In this document: positions 15,282 to 26,223 of the stretch, piece by piece
Numbering within the stretch: the first letter of the stretch is position 1
Layout: the number at the start of each line of letters is the position of its first letter
Origin: Acanthamoeba sp. SK_2022b
Lineage: Eukaryota; Discosea; Longamoebia; Acanthamoebidae
Reading direction: 5' to 3'
Length of the DNA: 64,000 bases
NCBI GenBank assembly: GCA_027943245.1
Contig: JANDJZ010000011.1
Span: 124,001-188,000 of the forward strand
Program-made: the position numbers and the translations under genes
The notes under the pieces: model-generated
The model's database searches: none
Seen by the model: only the letters and a program-made list of their open reading frames with translations
What the model was told of the DNA's origin: nothing

Positions 15282-17553
15282 ATGAGGTACGCCGTTTGGC
15301 ATAGGCTTGTGCTGCTCATTATGCTGAGAAGATTGAATACTGCGCAGTAGCGAATTTGTAGTACGGATGCGTGGGCTTCCTTTCCAGGCGACGGAGGATG
15401 ACATAAAGAGCTTCTTTCAAGGGATATCCTTTGCCCCTGATGGAAAGGACGGTCTGCCTTCCATCCTCCTCGCGGTGTCGGTATCAGGACGCCCGACAGG
15501 TGAAACGCTCCCCGTCCCCTTCGTACTTCAAAAGCCAGCCTTTTGCTTATCCGGTCTTCTTGTAGGCGAGGGCTATGCTCACTTTGATAACGAGGACGAC
15601 TTCGTGAAAGCCCTCGCCAAGGACAAGGAAAGAATGGGGCAGCGGTACATTGAAGTGTTTGCTTGCCCTCAGTCCGACATGGAGAAGGCGCAGATTCTGG
15701 CGCGAGGAGTTACTACGGGAGGACCAACTCCGGGAGGGCCCATCAACGAAGAGGACCTCCAGTGCGCGGCTGTCGTCCGCATGCGCGGTCTCCCGTTTCG
15801 GGCGACGGAGGCTGAGATCATCGCCTTCTTCGAACAAGCGGGCGTGCGTGTACTCGATGGCGGCGTCCTCATTTGTAAGGGCCCCGATGGAAGGGTCACA
15901 GGCGAGGGCTACGTCCAGTTTGGCTCGGAAGAAGACGCTCGACGAGCTCTGGAGAGGCATCGCGACCAGATGGGCTCACGCTACATCGAACTCTTCCGCA
16001 GCACCAAACCCGAGCTGATTAACGTGATGCGGCGCCAGCAGACTACGCGGGACCTTCAGCGCCCACACAGTCGTGGATACGACGGTCACGGTAACCACTG
16101 CTCGAGACAAACACGCCACGTCCGTTGACTAACAGTTCGCTGCTATCCGTATTGCAATATGCAGAGCGCAGTGGGCACGCTGGTCCCTCCGGCCCTCCTG
16201 GCGCAGAAGACGCTGACGCTGAGTGGGTGGTTCGACTGCGCGGTCTCCCGTTCAGTGCCACCGAAGAGGAGATTGCCAACTGGTTTGCGCCGATGCCCGC
16301 GCGTCGTGTTCACATCGTTATGACCGGCTCTGGCCGACCGTCAGGCGACGCCTTTGCCGAATTCGACAACGAGTCCCAGTGGGAGCACGCCATGTCCAAG
16401 AACCGCCAGCATATGGGCAGTCGCTATGTCGAGATTTTCGCTTCGTCGAGACACGAACTCGCGTCGTCTCTCTCGTACTCCGAGCCGCCCAGCCGCTACC
16501 ATCATCAGCACCAACATCAGCACCACGGCCCTCCCCCGTACAGTGACCACCAACGCCCGCCGCACATGCAGCAGCACTACCCCGGGCCGGACTCAGGCCC
16601 CATGCCTGGTCCTGGCGGGATGTCCGGCCACATGCCCGGCCCTGGTGGGATGCGCGCGCCCTCCTACGGCTATCCCCCGCAGTACGCCGCGCCGCCCGTC
16701 GGATACAACAACCCTCAGAGCTTCACCAATCTGGGAGGCTACAATCCGATGGCCCATAGCAACATGCCCCCGATGGGGGCTGGAATCGGCGGGGCCCTTG
16801 CCGCGCCGGGAGTTGACCCCACGATCGCTCTTCTTCAGCTCACCTCGGCGCTCAGCCAACAAGCAGCCCAGGCACAGGCCCGTACTCATGCAGCCCCGAC
16901 CGGTCAATCTCAGCTCGCCATGATGATGCAGCAGGTGGCAGCCTCCGGCTGGAACGCGGCCTCAGCGGCAGCCACCACTCCGGCCTATCCTGTCCATCCC
17001 ACTCCTACGGTGCCTCAATACGGAACAGCGTCAGCTCCGGCTATGATTTCGAACATGACCGCGGTGCAATCAACCCAGCAGAGCGGTCCCTATCCGGCTT
17101 CACAGCTGCCCTCTAACGCTCCTCCCAGCACTTTTGCGGATACCTCAAAGGGCGTCACTATCCGAGTTCGAGGTACACTCACTCCTTCGTGGATATGGCT
17201 GCTGTCGATGGCCGAGAATCTCGCTGATCGTAAGCTTCATTCAAGGTGTGCCGTACCGAACGTCACCTCGCGAGATCATCGAATTCTTTGATGGCTACGA
17301 CATCATTCCTGAGTCTGTCCAGGTACCTGCCCGCTAGCCCCCTCTCCCGCCCGTTTTTACACCACCTCTGTCGTACGTGTGGTGTGCTCAACGCCATGGC
17401 CATCTTCTTTGTCAGTTGGGGAGGGACCAAGCGGGTTATAGCACGGGAGAGGCGTGGGTGGCGTTTAAGCAAGCCGAAGAGGGATATCGAGCTCTGCGAG
17501 AGAAGAACCGAGCCTACCTGGGCTCCCGATACGTCGAGCTCTTCCTCGCCTGA
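15282..17553 (+). CDS. hnRNP F/H / GRSF1-like RNA-binding protein with four quasi-RRMs
   Basis: hnRNP F/H-type proteins bind G-rich RNA and regulate splicing and polyadenylation. Four qRRM domains are readable: about 15348-15660 (VVRMRGLPFQATEDDI ... RYIEVF), 15775-16000 (VVRMRGLPFRATEAEI ... RYIELF), 16225-16440 (VVRLRGLPFSATEEEI ... RYVEIF) and 17150-17550 (VTIRVRGVPYRTSPREI ... RYVELF). A His/Pro/Gly/Met/Gln-rich linker lies between RRM3 and RRM4. The start is inferred: ATGAG at 15282-15286, then an intron to 15347, restores an open frame directly before the first RRM, whereas the downstream ATG at 15367 would cut into the first beta strand. The protein ends almost immediately after RRM4. 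Further introns near 15480, 16100, 17175 and 17325. Confidence 0.88.
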
Positions 17554-18985
17554 TGACAGGTACCTAGGGCGGGTTCCTCACAGGGCGGGCCTTGGGACGG
17601 GAAGGGATCGGCTCGGGACGGGACATGCGGGACGGGGAAGGGCAGGGACGACACATGAACGCACTGGGAGGGACAGAACCGGGAGCGCGGCTTTCAAGGG
17701 GAGGGGAACGGGTGTTTGTAGGCTTCTCTTGTGGGCAGGGCTTGTCTTTGGTTGTTGGGTGGAGGGAATGGGGCTGTTCTTGTGACTGGCATGATTTTCA
17801 ATACAGGTATTTATTTTTCTATTAAGTTTAACTTTGTCTGTGATGTTGGTACCTTTTTGTCCAAGGAGGATGTGCAAGTTCAGGAATACAAACATTCAGA
17901 GCCTTGCGCACCCTTGCAAGCTGTCTGGCCAGCTCACTCCAGGTGAGGGGACACCATTCAAGCACAAGCCTTGCAACAGAGTGTTCAAAAAAAGTATGTC
18001 ACTTTTTAATGAACCCCAAAATGCATGTACATGACCCAAGGGGAACCCATGCATATTCTGTTCATCCACCCTTTGACCCAAAGGGCACCTTTTCTTGCCT
18101 GTAGCATGTACAAAACAGGCATGTCAACACAAAAGTGTTTACCTGATGTACATTGGTACCAATGCTTTAAAGATGTTTTTTGAAAAAACAGCTCTTCTTG
18201 TTATGTGGTTTTTACTCAACATCAAGACATTTTGCTATTGTTTCAATTTGCACCAAGGTACTGATATGAAATTTTTGAAGGTTTAGAAGAGATCAAGTTC
18301 CAACAATTTAAACACAATTTATGTTGACCAATACATTTTGTCAAGTACAACACCTCAAATTTTCAACACTACAGAATTTGAAGCTTTTTTCTTGAGGCCT
18401 TGTACAGATTTCAGTGTGTTTTCATTCCATTTGTATAAGTGTACAGTGTCAAAAGAGTTGCACTTCCATCACTTGTGCTCATTGTGAGTGCAAGGTTCAG
18501 GGTCAGCCTTTGCAGCTGAGGCCCAAAAACTGCTCAAGGTGCAGTGCTGCGGTTGGCTGGGATGTTGTCAATGCCAAGGTGAGCAGTGGCCTCTGCCTTC
18601 AGCAGTCTTGGCGAGGGGGAAAGCCTAATTCCCACCACAGCTACAATGTTTGGTTATGGAGCTGATACACACTTGCATCATCAGGTCATGTTGTGAAGGA
18701 ACTTGACATCATACTCATGGTTCAAATGTAGGGGCAAAGAAAATGAACAGTAAAGAAAATGCAGCACTAGCCTCTTTCTGGCCAACCTAAGTCACTTCAC
18801 AGTTCCATTGGTGGCCAAGATTTTGTCACCAGCTGGACGAGTAGTTGCACACTCTTGAAGTGCCTCCACCTGTGCTTGTTTTGGCTGCCTAAGGGAGGAG
18901 AATTCCATAAAAAGGAATGTATGAAAACGAGCATGGTGATGTTTGTCAAAAAAGCTATCAACCCATCTTTCTCCAGCACCGAGGG
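17554..18985. other. Intergenic region: G-rich repeat stretch then AT-rich island
   Basis: About 1.4 kb without a supported host gene. 17570-17700 is a GGGAC/GGGAA-rich low-complexity tract. From about 17790 to 18960 the base composition turns clearly AT-rich and codon-poor, unlike the surrounding GC-rich exons, with many CAAG and TTTT words. Short open segments interrupted by stops and intron-like GTATGT/AG signals are present, so a decayed inserted gene or element is possible. No terminal repeats were found by eye. Confidence 0.4.
18430..18665 (+). pseudogene. Cys-rich zinc-ribbon-like coding fragment in the AT-rich island
   Basis: An open segment encodes two CxxC knuckles about 20 residues apart (CAHC and CSRC) followed shortly by GWDVVNAK, then a stop at 18663-18665. 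The pattern of two CxxC pairs followed by a DVNA-like motif is reminiscent of the C-terminal zinc ribbon and RDVNAA motif of TnpB/Fanzor nucleases. The catalytic-region match is imperfect (no clean RDVNAA) and no upstream RuvC motifs were recognised, so it may be unrelated. At best it is a decayed remnant. Confidence 0.22.
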
Positions 18986-21385
18986 ATGAAGCTTTCGTTG
19001 CTGGCTATTGCCTTCATACTTGCAAGCATGGTTGCAATGCTCGCAACCAGCTCCGCCGTCGATATGCCTTGGCTTGGCGTAAAACAGGGTAACAATAGAT
19101 ACTTCATCGCTGATGAGCAGGGTCGAGAGGTACCAAATAACGCTATTCAAGCAAGGATATGGACTCACAAGGCTCCTGTACCTTACAGATGATCCTGCAC
19201 GGTGTAAACGTAGAGTTCTTGCAGCGCGAGCTTGATGCTGACCGTCGGCCTATTGGTACAACTCTCACCCGGCCTGTTTTCTTGGTTAACACCTCGTTCC
19301 GCTTTAAGATCCGGCGGTGTACGATGGCAAGTGCCCGGCGAACACTGTCCGGTACCAAGAACCGCCCGTGTGCCAAGTGGACGCAGGAAAGGGAATGTAC
19401 GGCCCCTCCACCGACTTCACTGCAGCCAACGACTTCGCTCAAATCAGAGTACACTCCTTTTCTGTATACTGCACTGATCTTTTCTCATTTCGTGAGTTTC
19501 ACTTGCGTGGCCTGGCTAGGCGCTTGGCTTCAACGTGATTCGACTCTGCCTCAACTGGAACCTGCTGGAGCCCCAGCCTGGCAACTACAGCCGACAATAC
19601 GTCGACCGCATCGCCCAGGTACAACCCCTTTCAGAGTGTTACATAACTTCTGGTCTAAATCTCTTTGTTGCCTGCAATAGGTGGTGGGCTGGGCCAAAGA
19701 GCAGGGAGTTTACGTGATCCTGGACATGCACCAGGACCAGTACTCCAGATTCATCTTCGCCGATCCGAACTTCAACTATCCGCCCTACCTTGTGCCGCAG
19801 GACGGTTCCGACGGTGCACCGGCATGGGCGGTGGTTACCGACGGCTGGCCGGCTACGGCCATCTACGGCATACAGCCGCTCAACTTGGCCGTCATGGCTG
19901 CGGTAGACAACTTCTACAAAAATCTCGTGGTGCCTGGACTGCCTCAGGGCGAGGCCCCTGGACCTGGTCTGCAAGACCACTTCATCGGCGCCATGGCTTT
20001 CCTTGCAAACAGGTGAGATTTTTTATATCTACACCTAACAGTTACTTCTCGTTAAGCTCCTTGCCACGCGCGCAGATTTAAGGATGAGAGCACTGTTGTG
20101 GGCTACGAGATCATGAACGAGCCACCTCCGGGGTTCGAACTCGATCTGTTTGAATTCTCCAGATCGCTCCTCTACCCGTTCTACAAGCGGGTTATTCAGG
20201 CTCTCACCGGCGTGCGTGACGGTCTGCCAACTTGCCCCACGTCCCAGCCCAACTCGCGTGACTGCGCCTACCCTTCGCTGGGTATCGAGGACACAAGGCA
20301 CATGGTCTTCTTCGAGCCCATGGCCATCCGCAATCAGTTCGACGTCTCCTTCCAGGTCTCTGAAGTGTTCACGTCGTACCCCAACATAGTGTATGCGCCG
20401 CACGTGTACACCCATATCTTCACCATCGACCAGGTTCTGGGCATGCCACCCAACAATAGCATCTATCCTCCGAGCTACGATTACGCCTTCACCACAGCCC
20501 GCTACGAGGCCAACGCCATGAAAGCTGCCGTGTTTGTGACTGAGTTTGGGGGCGCAGCGCACTTGGACAACATCACTCTAATCGGGACCATCGAGGCTCA
20601 GGAGAGAAACCTGGTGCGTTTCACCTTCAACCCTTGCCAAGGGCTGCCTCTTAGATACGTCATCTGATTCGGTTTATGGCCAAGGTTGGGTCAACAATGT
20701 GGTGCTGGAAGAGCAACACTGGTAATGAAGTGACGGGAGACACAGACGTGTGGACAGTCTATGCCGGACCTGTGTCTATAAACGGCACCATGCAACCTAG
20801 TGGCCCGCTTCTGGTTCCGCGTGCACACATCCTCTCGCGCATCTACCCACGGGCCGTGTGGGGCGAGCTGCTGGACTTTGATTACGACAGTCACGATCAG
20901 AGCTTCATCATGCACGCCTTGGCCGACGGTGCAGGAACCACCTTGATCTACATCCCGGCCATCGTGAGCGGACCGGTCAAGATTGTGGTGACTGGGCCAG
21001 CGCAACTGGGCAATGTGGACGTCAACCCCGACGGCAGCAGGTTGGTCACAATCGATATCACCGGCGCTGGAGCCTATCAGGTTGAAATCGTTTCCCAGGG
21101 CAATGTTGAAAGCCCATTGGCCTCTAAGCGTACTGTTTCCTCTCTCGTTATCTACTGTTGGGTGATCTGACCTCTTTTTGTAAAGAAAAAACAGGACGCT
21201 CCGCAGCCACCACGGTGGTGAGCGCGGAGGGAGCAAGATTGGTGAAGGAGGTGATGGGTGCTTACGCCACGTTGGCAGATACCCTTGCTTTGCTCAAGGG
21301 CCAGCCGGACAAGTTGCCAATTCTCCTGGACTTCCTGGCCAAGACTCCCAAAACTTTGAACCTCCTTGGCGCCAAGAAGCAGTAA
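18986..21385 (+). CDS. Secreted glycoside hydrolase family 5 enzyme, endoglycoceramidase-like
   Basis: Endoglycoceramidases release the oligosaccharide from glycosphingolipids. The start at 18986 gives a clear signal peptide (MKLSLLAIAFILASMVAML, cleaved after the Ala/Ser-rich end). The GH5 barrel is then readable across exons: FHGVNVEF, GFNVIRLCLNWNLLEPQPG, VYVILDMHQDQYS (the MHQD motif typical of endoglycoceramidases), VVGYEIMNEP with the acid/base Glu (about 20110), and FVTEFGG with the nucleophile Glu (about 20540). A beta-rich C-terminal region (about 20740-21090) and a short helical tail end at 21385. Six to seven introns. No TM anchor seen, so secreted or lysosomal. Exact substrate is inferred from motif similarity only. 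AT-rich DNA flanks the gene on both sides. Confidence 0.87.
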
Positions 21386-22201
21386 ACTTTGTTTGGAGTT
21401 TTAATAGCATATTCATTGCTGATGGTGCAACTCCTTCACCTCATGACTTAATACTGCACTGTCATCTGCTTCATTGTCTGCATCCTTGCTGATGACATTG
21501 TGCCAAGGAGGTGCTTGCTTAACCAAAATGAAGCTAAATCTTGAAATCAAAATCAATTCCAAAATGACAAGATCACCCACAAGACATGCCCAATCACAAC
21601 AAGTTCAAGGGTGTAATTGTGGGAAGCATTAGCATTGTACACAATGGTATAGCAAGCATAAATGTAATGAAGGCTGACCTCCAATGGCACATGCCCACAC
21701 ATTGCAGGCTTTTTTGTGGTGAAGGAGGTGCATGAGCATGTGAATACATGATGGTAGAACAGAGAGAGAAATGCCAAGAAGAAAAACCACCAGTCTGCCA
21801 TGACCTCCACATGTCAAAAAAAAAAAAAAAAAAAAAACAGCTTGTGCTTCGGTTGGAGAAGTGGCCACAATATGCATTGTAACATGAGTTATGCTGAATA
21901 TATAAGTTGACATCTTTTAATATGCAATAAAAAGAGTAAGTTTACCAAATGTAAATCTCTATGCAGATTGAGTTGAAAATCCAGGTGTTGTCATGCAATG
22001 TGTTTAGTGCTGATAAGTGCTGTAAAGTAGAGGTGAAAAATGTGTTTTGAAAGACGCTACACATCGCCAGAAGTTCTTCTTAAACCAACAAAGAACGATT
22101 TGATCAAACCGTTGAAAAAAATAACGGTTTTGGCGGGAATGAAAACAACAAACCCACAAGCAGTTTGAGTTTCCTGCACCACATTCAGACGGACACTCAA
22201 C
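21386..22201. other. AT-rich intergenic region with a 22-base poly(A) tract
   Basis: About 815 bases of AT-rich, non-coding-looking DNA similar in composition to 17790-18960. It contains an uninterrupted run of 22 adenines at 21816-21837. No long open frame with family similarity was recognised. The last part must include the MAD2 promoter. Confidence 0.4.
21816..21837 (+). repeat. Poly(A) tract, 22 bases
   Basis: Uninterrupted adenines, the longest homopolymer in the window. It could be the tail of a retroposed sequence on the plus strand or simple-sequence drift in AT-rich DNA. Confidence 0.9.
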
Positions 22202-23141
22202 ATGGTACGGACAACTTTCTGCCTCGCGTATCCTATCCTTGCCGCCACTTACACTCTTGCTTACTGCAGTCACAAGCAAATAAGAACGTCATCACCATCA
22301 AGGGCTCGGCCCAAATCGTTGCCGAATTCTTTGGCTACAGTATTAACAGGTGTTTCTCCATCCTGCGTGCGCGCATCCACAATCTCTCACACTTCCGCTC
22401 CATCTTCAAGCATTCTCTACCAGCGGGGCATCTATCCGCCCGAGACGTTCACTCGCGTTGAGAAGTACGGGCTTGGCATGCTTGTAACCAAAGAAGATGG
22501 CCTCAAGAACTACCTCAACAACGTGCTCAAGCAGCTGAAGGGTACGCTTCATGCTCTTCAGGGCTCCAAAGAGGGGCATTAGTTGCCAACGCCTCGCGTG
22601 ATAACAACACAGAGTGGCTCATGACCGGCACTGTGGAAAAGCTCGTAGTGGTAATCACCAACATCGACACCAACGCCACTGTGGAGCGTTGGGTCTTCGA
22701 CATCATCACTGATCTGCCACAAGCTGGGTACCTTTACACACATCTTCCACTCCCCTGCTGCTGTTGTGGCGCTCATTGCATGCCACGATCAGCGAAGTGA
22801 AAGAGAAGCCCGAGAAAGAGATTATGGGTGAAATCCAGGCGATCATTCGCCAGATCTGTGCTAGCGTCACGTTCTTGCCTCTATTGGACGGTCCCTGCTC
22901 TTTCGATCTGCTTGTCTACGCCGATAACAAGGTCACTACGCCTCTGGCTTGGGAGGAATCAGACCCCAAGTACATTGCGAATTCGCAGGTTGTGCGACTT
23001 CGCTCTTTCTCGACCAAGGCACGTGTTAAGTCCGTGGTGGTGGTGTGGCCGCGTTTGCAGCTGGTTTGTCGCTTACGCTGTAGGCCCTATGAACAGATTC
23101 ACCAGGTGGACACCATGGTCGCCTACGCAGTGCAAGACTAG
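22202..23141 (+). CDS. MAD2: Spindle assembly checkpoint HORMA protein MAD2
   Basis: MAD2 binds CDC20 and MAD1 and blocks the anaphase-promoting complex until kinetochores attach. The joined exons give a HORMA-domain protein of near-normal length: ITIKGSAQIVAEFFGYSINS, ILYQRGIYPPETF, YGLGMLVTKEDGLKNYL, WLMTGTVEKLVVVI, IRQICASVTFLPLLDGPCSFDLLVY, VRLRSFSTK and HQVDTMVAYAVQD. The first coding exon is just ATG (22202-22204), followed by an intron to 22269 and exon 2 beginning S-Q-A-N-K. Introns lie near 22350, 22545, 22725 and 23020. The last intron fits the family alignment best if it uses a GC donor (AAG followed by GCACGT), giving STK-IHQV with no insertion. Confidence 0.95.
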
Positions 23142-23344
23142 CTCTTGTTGCGGTGGTGAATGGCGGGTGGAGTGAGTAGAAAACCTCCACTACTCCAGTT
23201 GTGGCCAGTGTAATTAGGTGCAAATAGAACTGAATGGTTTTACACATTTGCATTTGGGCGAGCCGAATCTCGTGAGAGGAGAGCAGCGAATTTAGTGGGG
23301 AGGGTATGTTCAAAACAGAAGCGGGGCGATCATTCAACAAAAAG
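23142..23344. other. Convergent intergenic region MAD2 / elongin B
   Basis: About 200 bases between two stop codons, presumably both 3' UTRs. No other feature recognised. Confidence 0.4.
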
Positions 23345-23818
23345 TTACTCCTTCGACTCAGATTCTTCAGCAGGCTTCGGCTTCTGAATGTCTACTTCCT
23401 CATACTCATCAGAGCCTACCCACAGAGATAATAAACACCAAAGTGTTAGTGTGCTGTGCACAACGCCAGAGAGGGGCTCGCGCACCATCCTTCTTGTACA
23501 CTAGGTAGACAACTTGATCGTTCTCAATCTTGTAGTCACCAACAGTCTGGTCGTTGTCCAGTTTGGTGTCGTTGAAGATGAGACCGAGCTCGTCCGCCGA
23601 TTTCTCGTTGATTTTGGCAAGCTTGCCCTTCAAGTCTGCGATCTTCTCGCTGGCATCAGCATACAAGAAGATGGTCTGGTTCTTCCTCTTCACGCGAATA
23701 TACTGAGCCTAATAATTGAAGAGAAAAATGCGGTATACTTGGGTCATTACGGGCAAGCCGTGTACAAAAAGTACTTCCATGTGGTGGAGAGGCCCATGAG
23801 GAAGGATGGTCGCACCAT
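23345..23818 (-). CDS. Elongin-B-like ubiquitin-fold protein
   Basis: Elongin B pairs with elongin C in cullin-2/5 ubiquitin ligases and the elongin transcription factor. The main exon encodes a ubiquitin-like fold: YIRVKRKNQTIFLYADAS, IADLKGKLAKI, LGLIFNDTKLDNDQTVGDY, VVYLVYKKDG, followed after an intron by an acidic tail (SDEYEEVDIQKPKPAEESE). This matches elongin B in order and in its extended acidic C-terminus, although sequence identity is modest and another ubiquitin-like protein cannot be excluded. The only in-frame start is the ATG at 23818, directly followed by a GT donor; the intron runs to about 23709 and exon 2 opens AQYIRV. Confidence 0.78.
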
Positions 23819-24099
23819 GGTGCGATGTGTCGATCTGTGTTGGTAATCTTCGCGGCCTAAAAAAAATGTTTTCTCTTGCTTGCCCAATCACCGTGTCAAC
23901 TTTTCCCCGAATGGAACTTTTCATTTATTTATTGCAGAAAATATGCCGCGCATTATTGCAGCAAATTAAAAGAATCGCAAATATGACCCTAAAAAATATT
24001 ATTAGGGAGAACACGCAACAGAAAATACTTGGACACACACGAACTACCCCACGACGGGAACGCGGCGTTGCCGCTGCCAGCGCCAGTAGAATCAAGGAA
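23819..24099. promoter_or_regulatory. Divergent promoter region, elongin B / DUF1765-like gene
   Basis: About 280 bases, unusually AT-rich for the window, with TTTATTTATTGCAG (a possible intron acceptor) near 23924-23937 and AAAAAATATTATTAG near 23990. A 5' UTR intron is possible. No defined promoter motif was identified. Confidence 0.35.
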
Positions 24100-26154
24100 A
24101 TGTCCATCTGGGACGGTTTCAGAAACAGGTTGGGGTCCGGCGACGCCAAGGAAAAGCAACCCTCACCCGCCCCCGCCCCGGCTTTAACTCACGGCGCTCG
24201 TCACGATGTGGAATGGAATGCCAATCTTGAACGAAAGCTGAAGGGCGTGCTCCACCAGCTCAAGGTGCTCACCAAGATTCGCAAGACCCGCCTCACCTCG
24301 CCTTCCTCCGCCGCCGCCGCTTCCTCTCCCGCCGGCACCACCGTGGCCCAAGTAGCGGCGGCTGCTGCGGCAGCGCCCGACCCAGCGGTGGAGGCGCAGA
24401 GCAAGCGTGTGGGCGATGCCGTCAAGGACGTGCTGCCGGCCCTGGCCCTGCCCTCGTTCAGCTACGGCGGAGGCCGCGGGGGCAGCCACGCCGAAAGCAG
24501 CGGGCTGACCGCGGCGCGGCGCTTCTTCCTGGACCTGTGGCACCTGCTCATGATCAACCTCGAGGCCCTCGAGGGCAAGCAGCAGAAGCACGGCTACGAG
24601 GCCATCTCCTACCTCCTCACCCGCGAGGAGTTTGACCTCACCCGCATGGGCCTCCACCACGACCAGCTCCGCTGCAGCAAGGACGAGCTCCTCGTCGTCC
24701 ACCGCTACCGCGTCCTCCTCTTCCACACCCAGACCTTTGTCAGCGTCAAGCTGTCCGACGTCGTCGACCGCCCACACACCCCGCCCTACTACTTCTCCCA
24801 GTTCTGCGCCCGCGTGCTCGCCGTCACCTTCTTCCGCCTCCCCGGCGTGAGCCGCGCTCTCATCCACGCCGTCGCCCTCTCCGCCTCGCAGCTCTCCGAC
24901 CTCGAATCCCACCTCCTCCCGCTCCAGCGCCTCCCCGCCTCGCGCCCCGTCCCCATCGGCGACCACCGACCTCTCTCCCCGCTCCCCTCCTCCTCCTCTC
25001 CCTCTTCTTCATCTCCTCCCACTTCGTCGCCGCCGTCCGCGACGTTCGTGCCGGTCGCATCGCCGTCTGCGCGGAGCGCACCACGCGCGGTCACGATCGG
25101 CGCCACCAAGACGGAGGGCTCAACCAACGGCTCGACCAGCAGCACCACGACCATGCCGACCCCGACCCCGACGATCCCCAGGCAAACCGCGGCGGCAGCG
25201 GGCCCCGCGCTCAAGCAGCAGCGGCTGCAGGAGCAGGAGCGAAGGGTCGACTCCCCGCGCATCGGGGCACGGCGACACGACGATGACCCATTTCAACGGC
25301 CAAGTGAGGGGGAGCGCGACGAGGACAAGGAGGCCACGGAGGCCACCGAACGGCGAGAGGCGAAGGAGCGGCAGCAACACAAGACGAAGGAGCGCAAGAG
25401 CCAAGACGACGACGACGATGATGATGAGGGAAGCACGAACGGGAGCGGAACGCCGAAGCAGAGCATGCACGAGAGCGACGAGGAGGCTGATGAGAACGGG
25501 GACGACGGCGGCGATGGGCGATCGGCGCGAAAGTACACCTTCACGCAGGGACGGTGCTACTGGCTCGTGACGCAGCTCGACTCGGCACAGAAGACCGCGC
25601 GGCGAAAAGAGACCGGGCAGTCGTCGTCACGTACGCGCCTCCCCCCCGACCACTGATCGCTCTTGACCAACTCTCTCTCTCTCTCTCTCTCACGCAACAG
25701 TGACGGGCCGGAACACGCTGTCAGCGTTTCCCAGCCTCACCTCGTGGCACCTCTTCCACGCGGCCCTGCTGACGCGCATTCCCGACAACGAGGACGACAA
25801 GCTGCGGTTAGCGCCGGCGAGCTGGCTGACGCTGCTTGGCCAGCGGGACCGGCTCTACTTCATCTTCCTGCGGGACTGGGTGGACCACATCCTCTACAAC
25901 ACGCAGGGCCGCCCGCTCGAGTGGAGCGCCATCAAGGGCTACATCCCATTCCTGCTGGGCTTCATCTACGAGCTGCGCGCCCGCAAGCACCTGACCAAGC
26001 CCCTGCTCGACTGCACCAACGCCTTCCTTGCTACCGACCCCTCGCTCCTCAACCTCTTTGTAAAGCTCACCTTCACCCGCACCAAGGTGAACCCTCCATC
26101 CCCCATCTACCGTGCGTGATTGGCTGTATAGTGTTAAGTGACACTCATGAGCGA

Positions 26155-26223
<69 letters not shown>

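Noticed and set aside
15367..15400. ATG at 15367 as start of the RRM protein
   Set aside because: It lies inside the first beta strand (VVRMRGLPF). The upstream ATGAG exon restores the full RRM.
24184..24966. 260-residue minus-strand open frame
   Set aside because: Shadow of the long first exon of the DUF1765-like gene; composition is only Gly/Glu/Val/Ala-rich.
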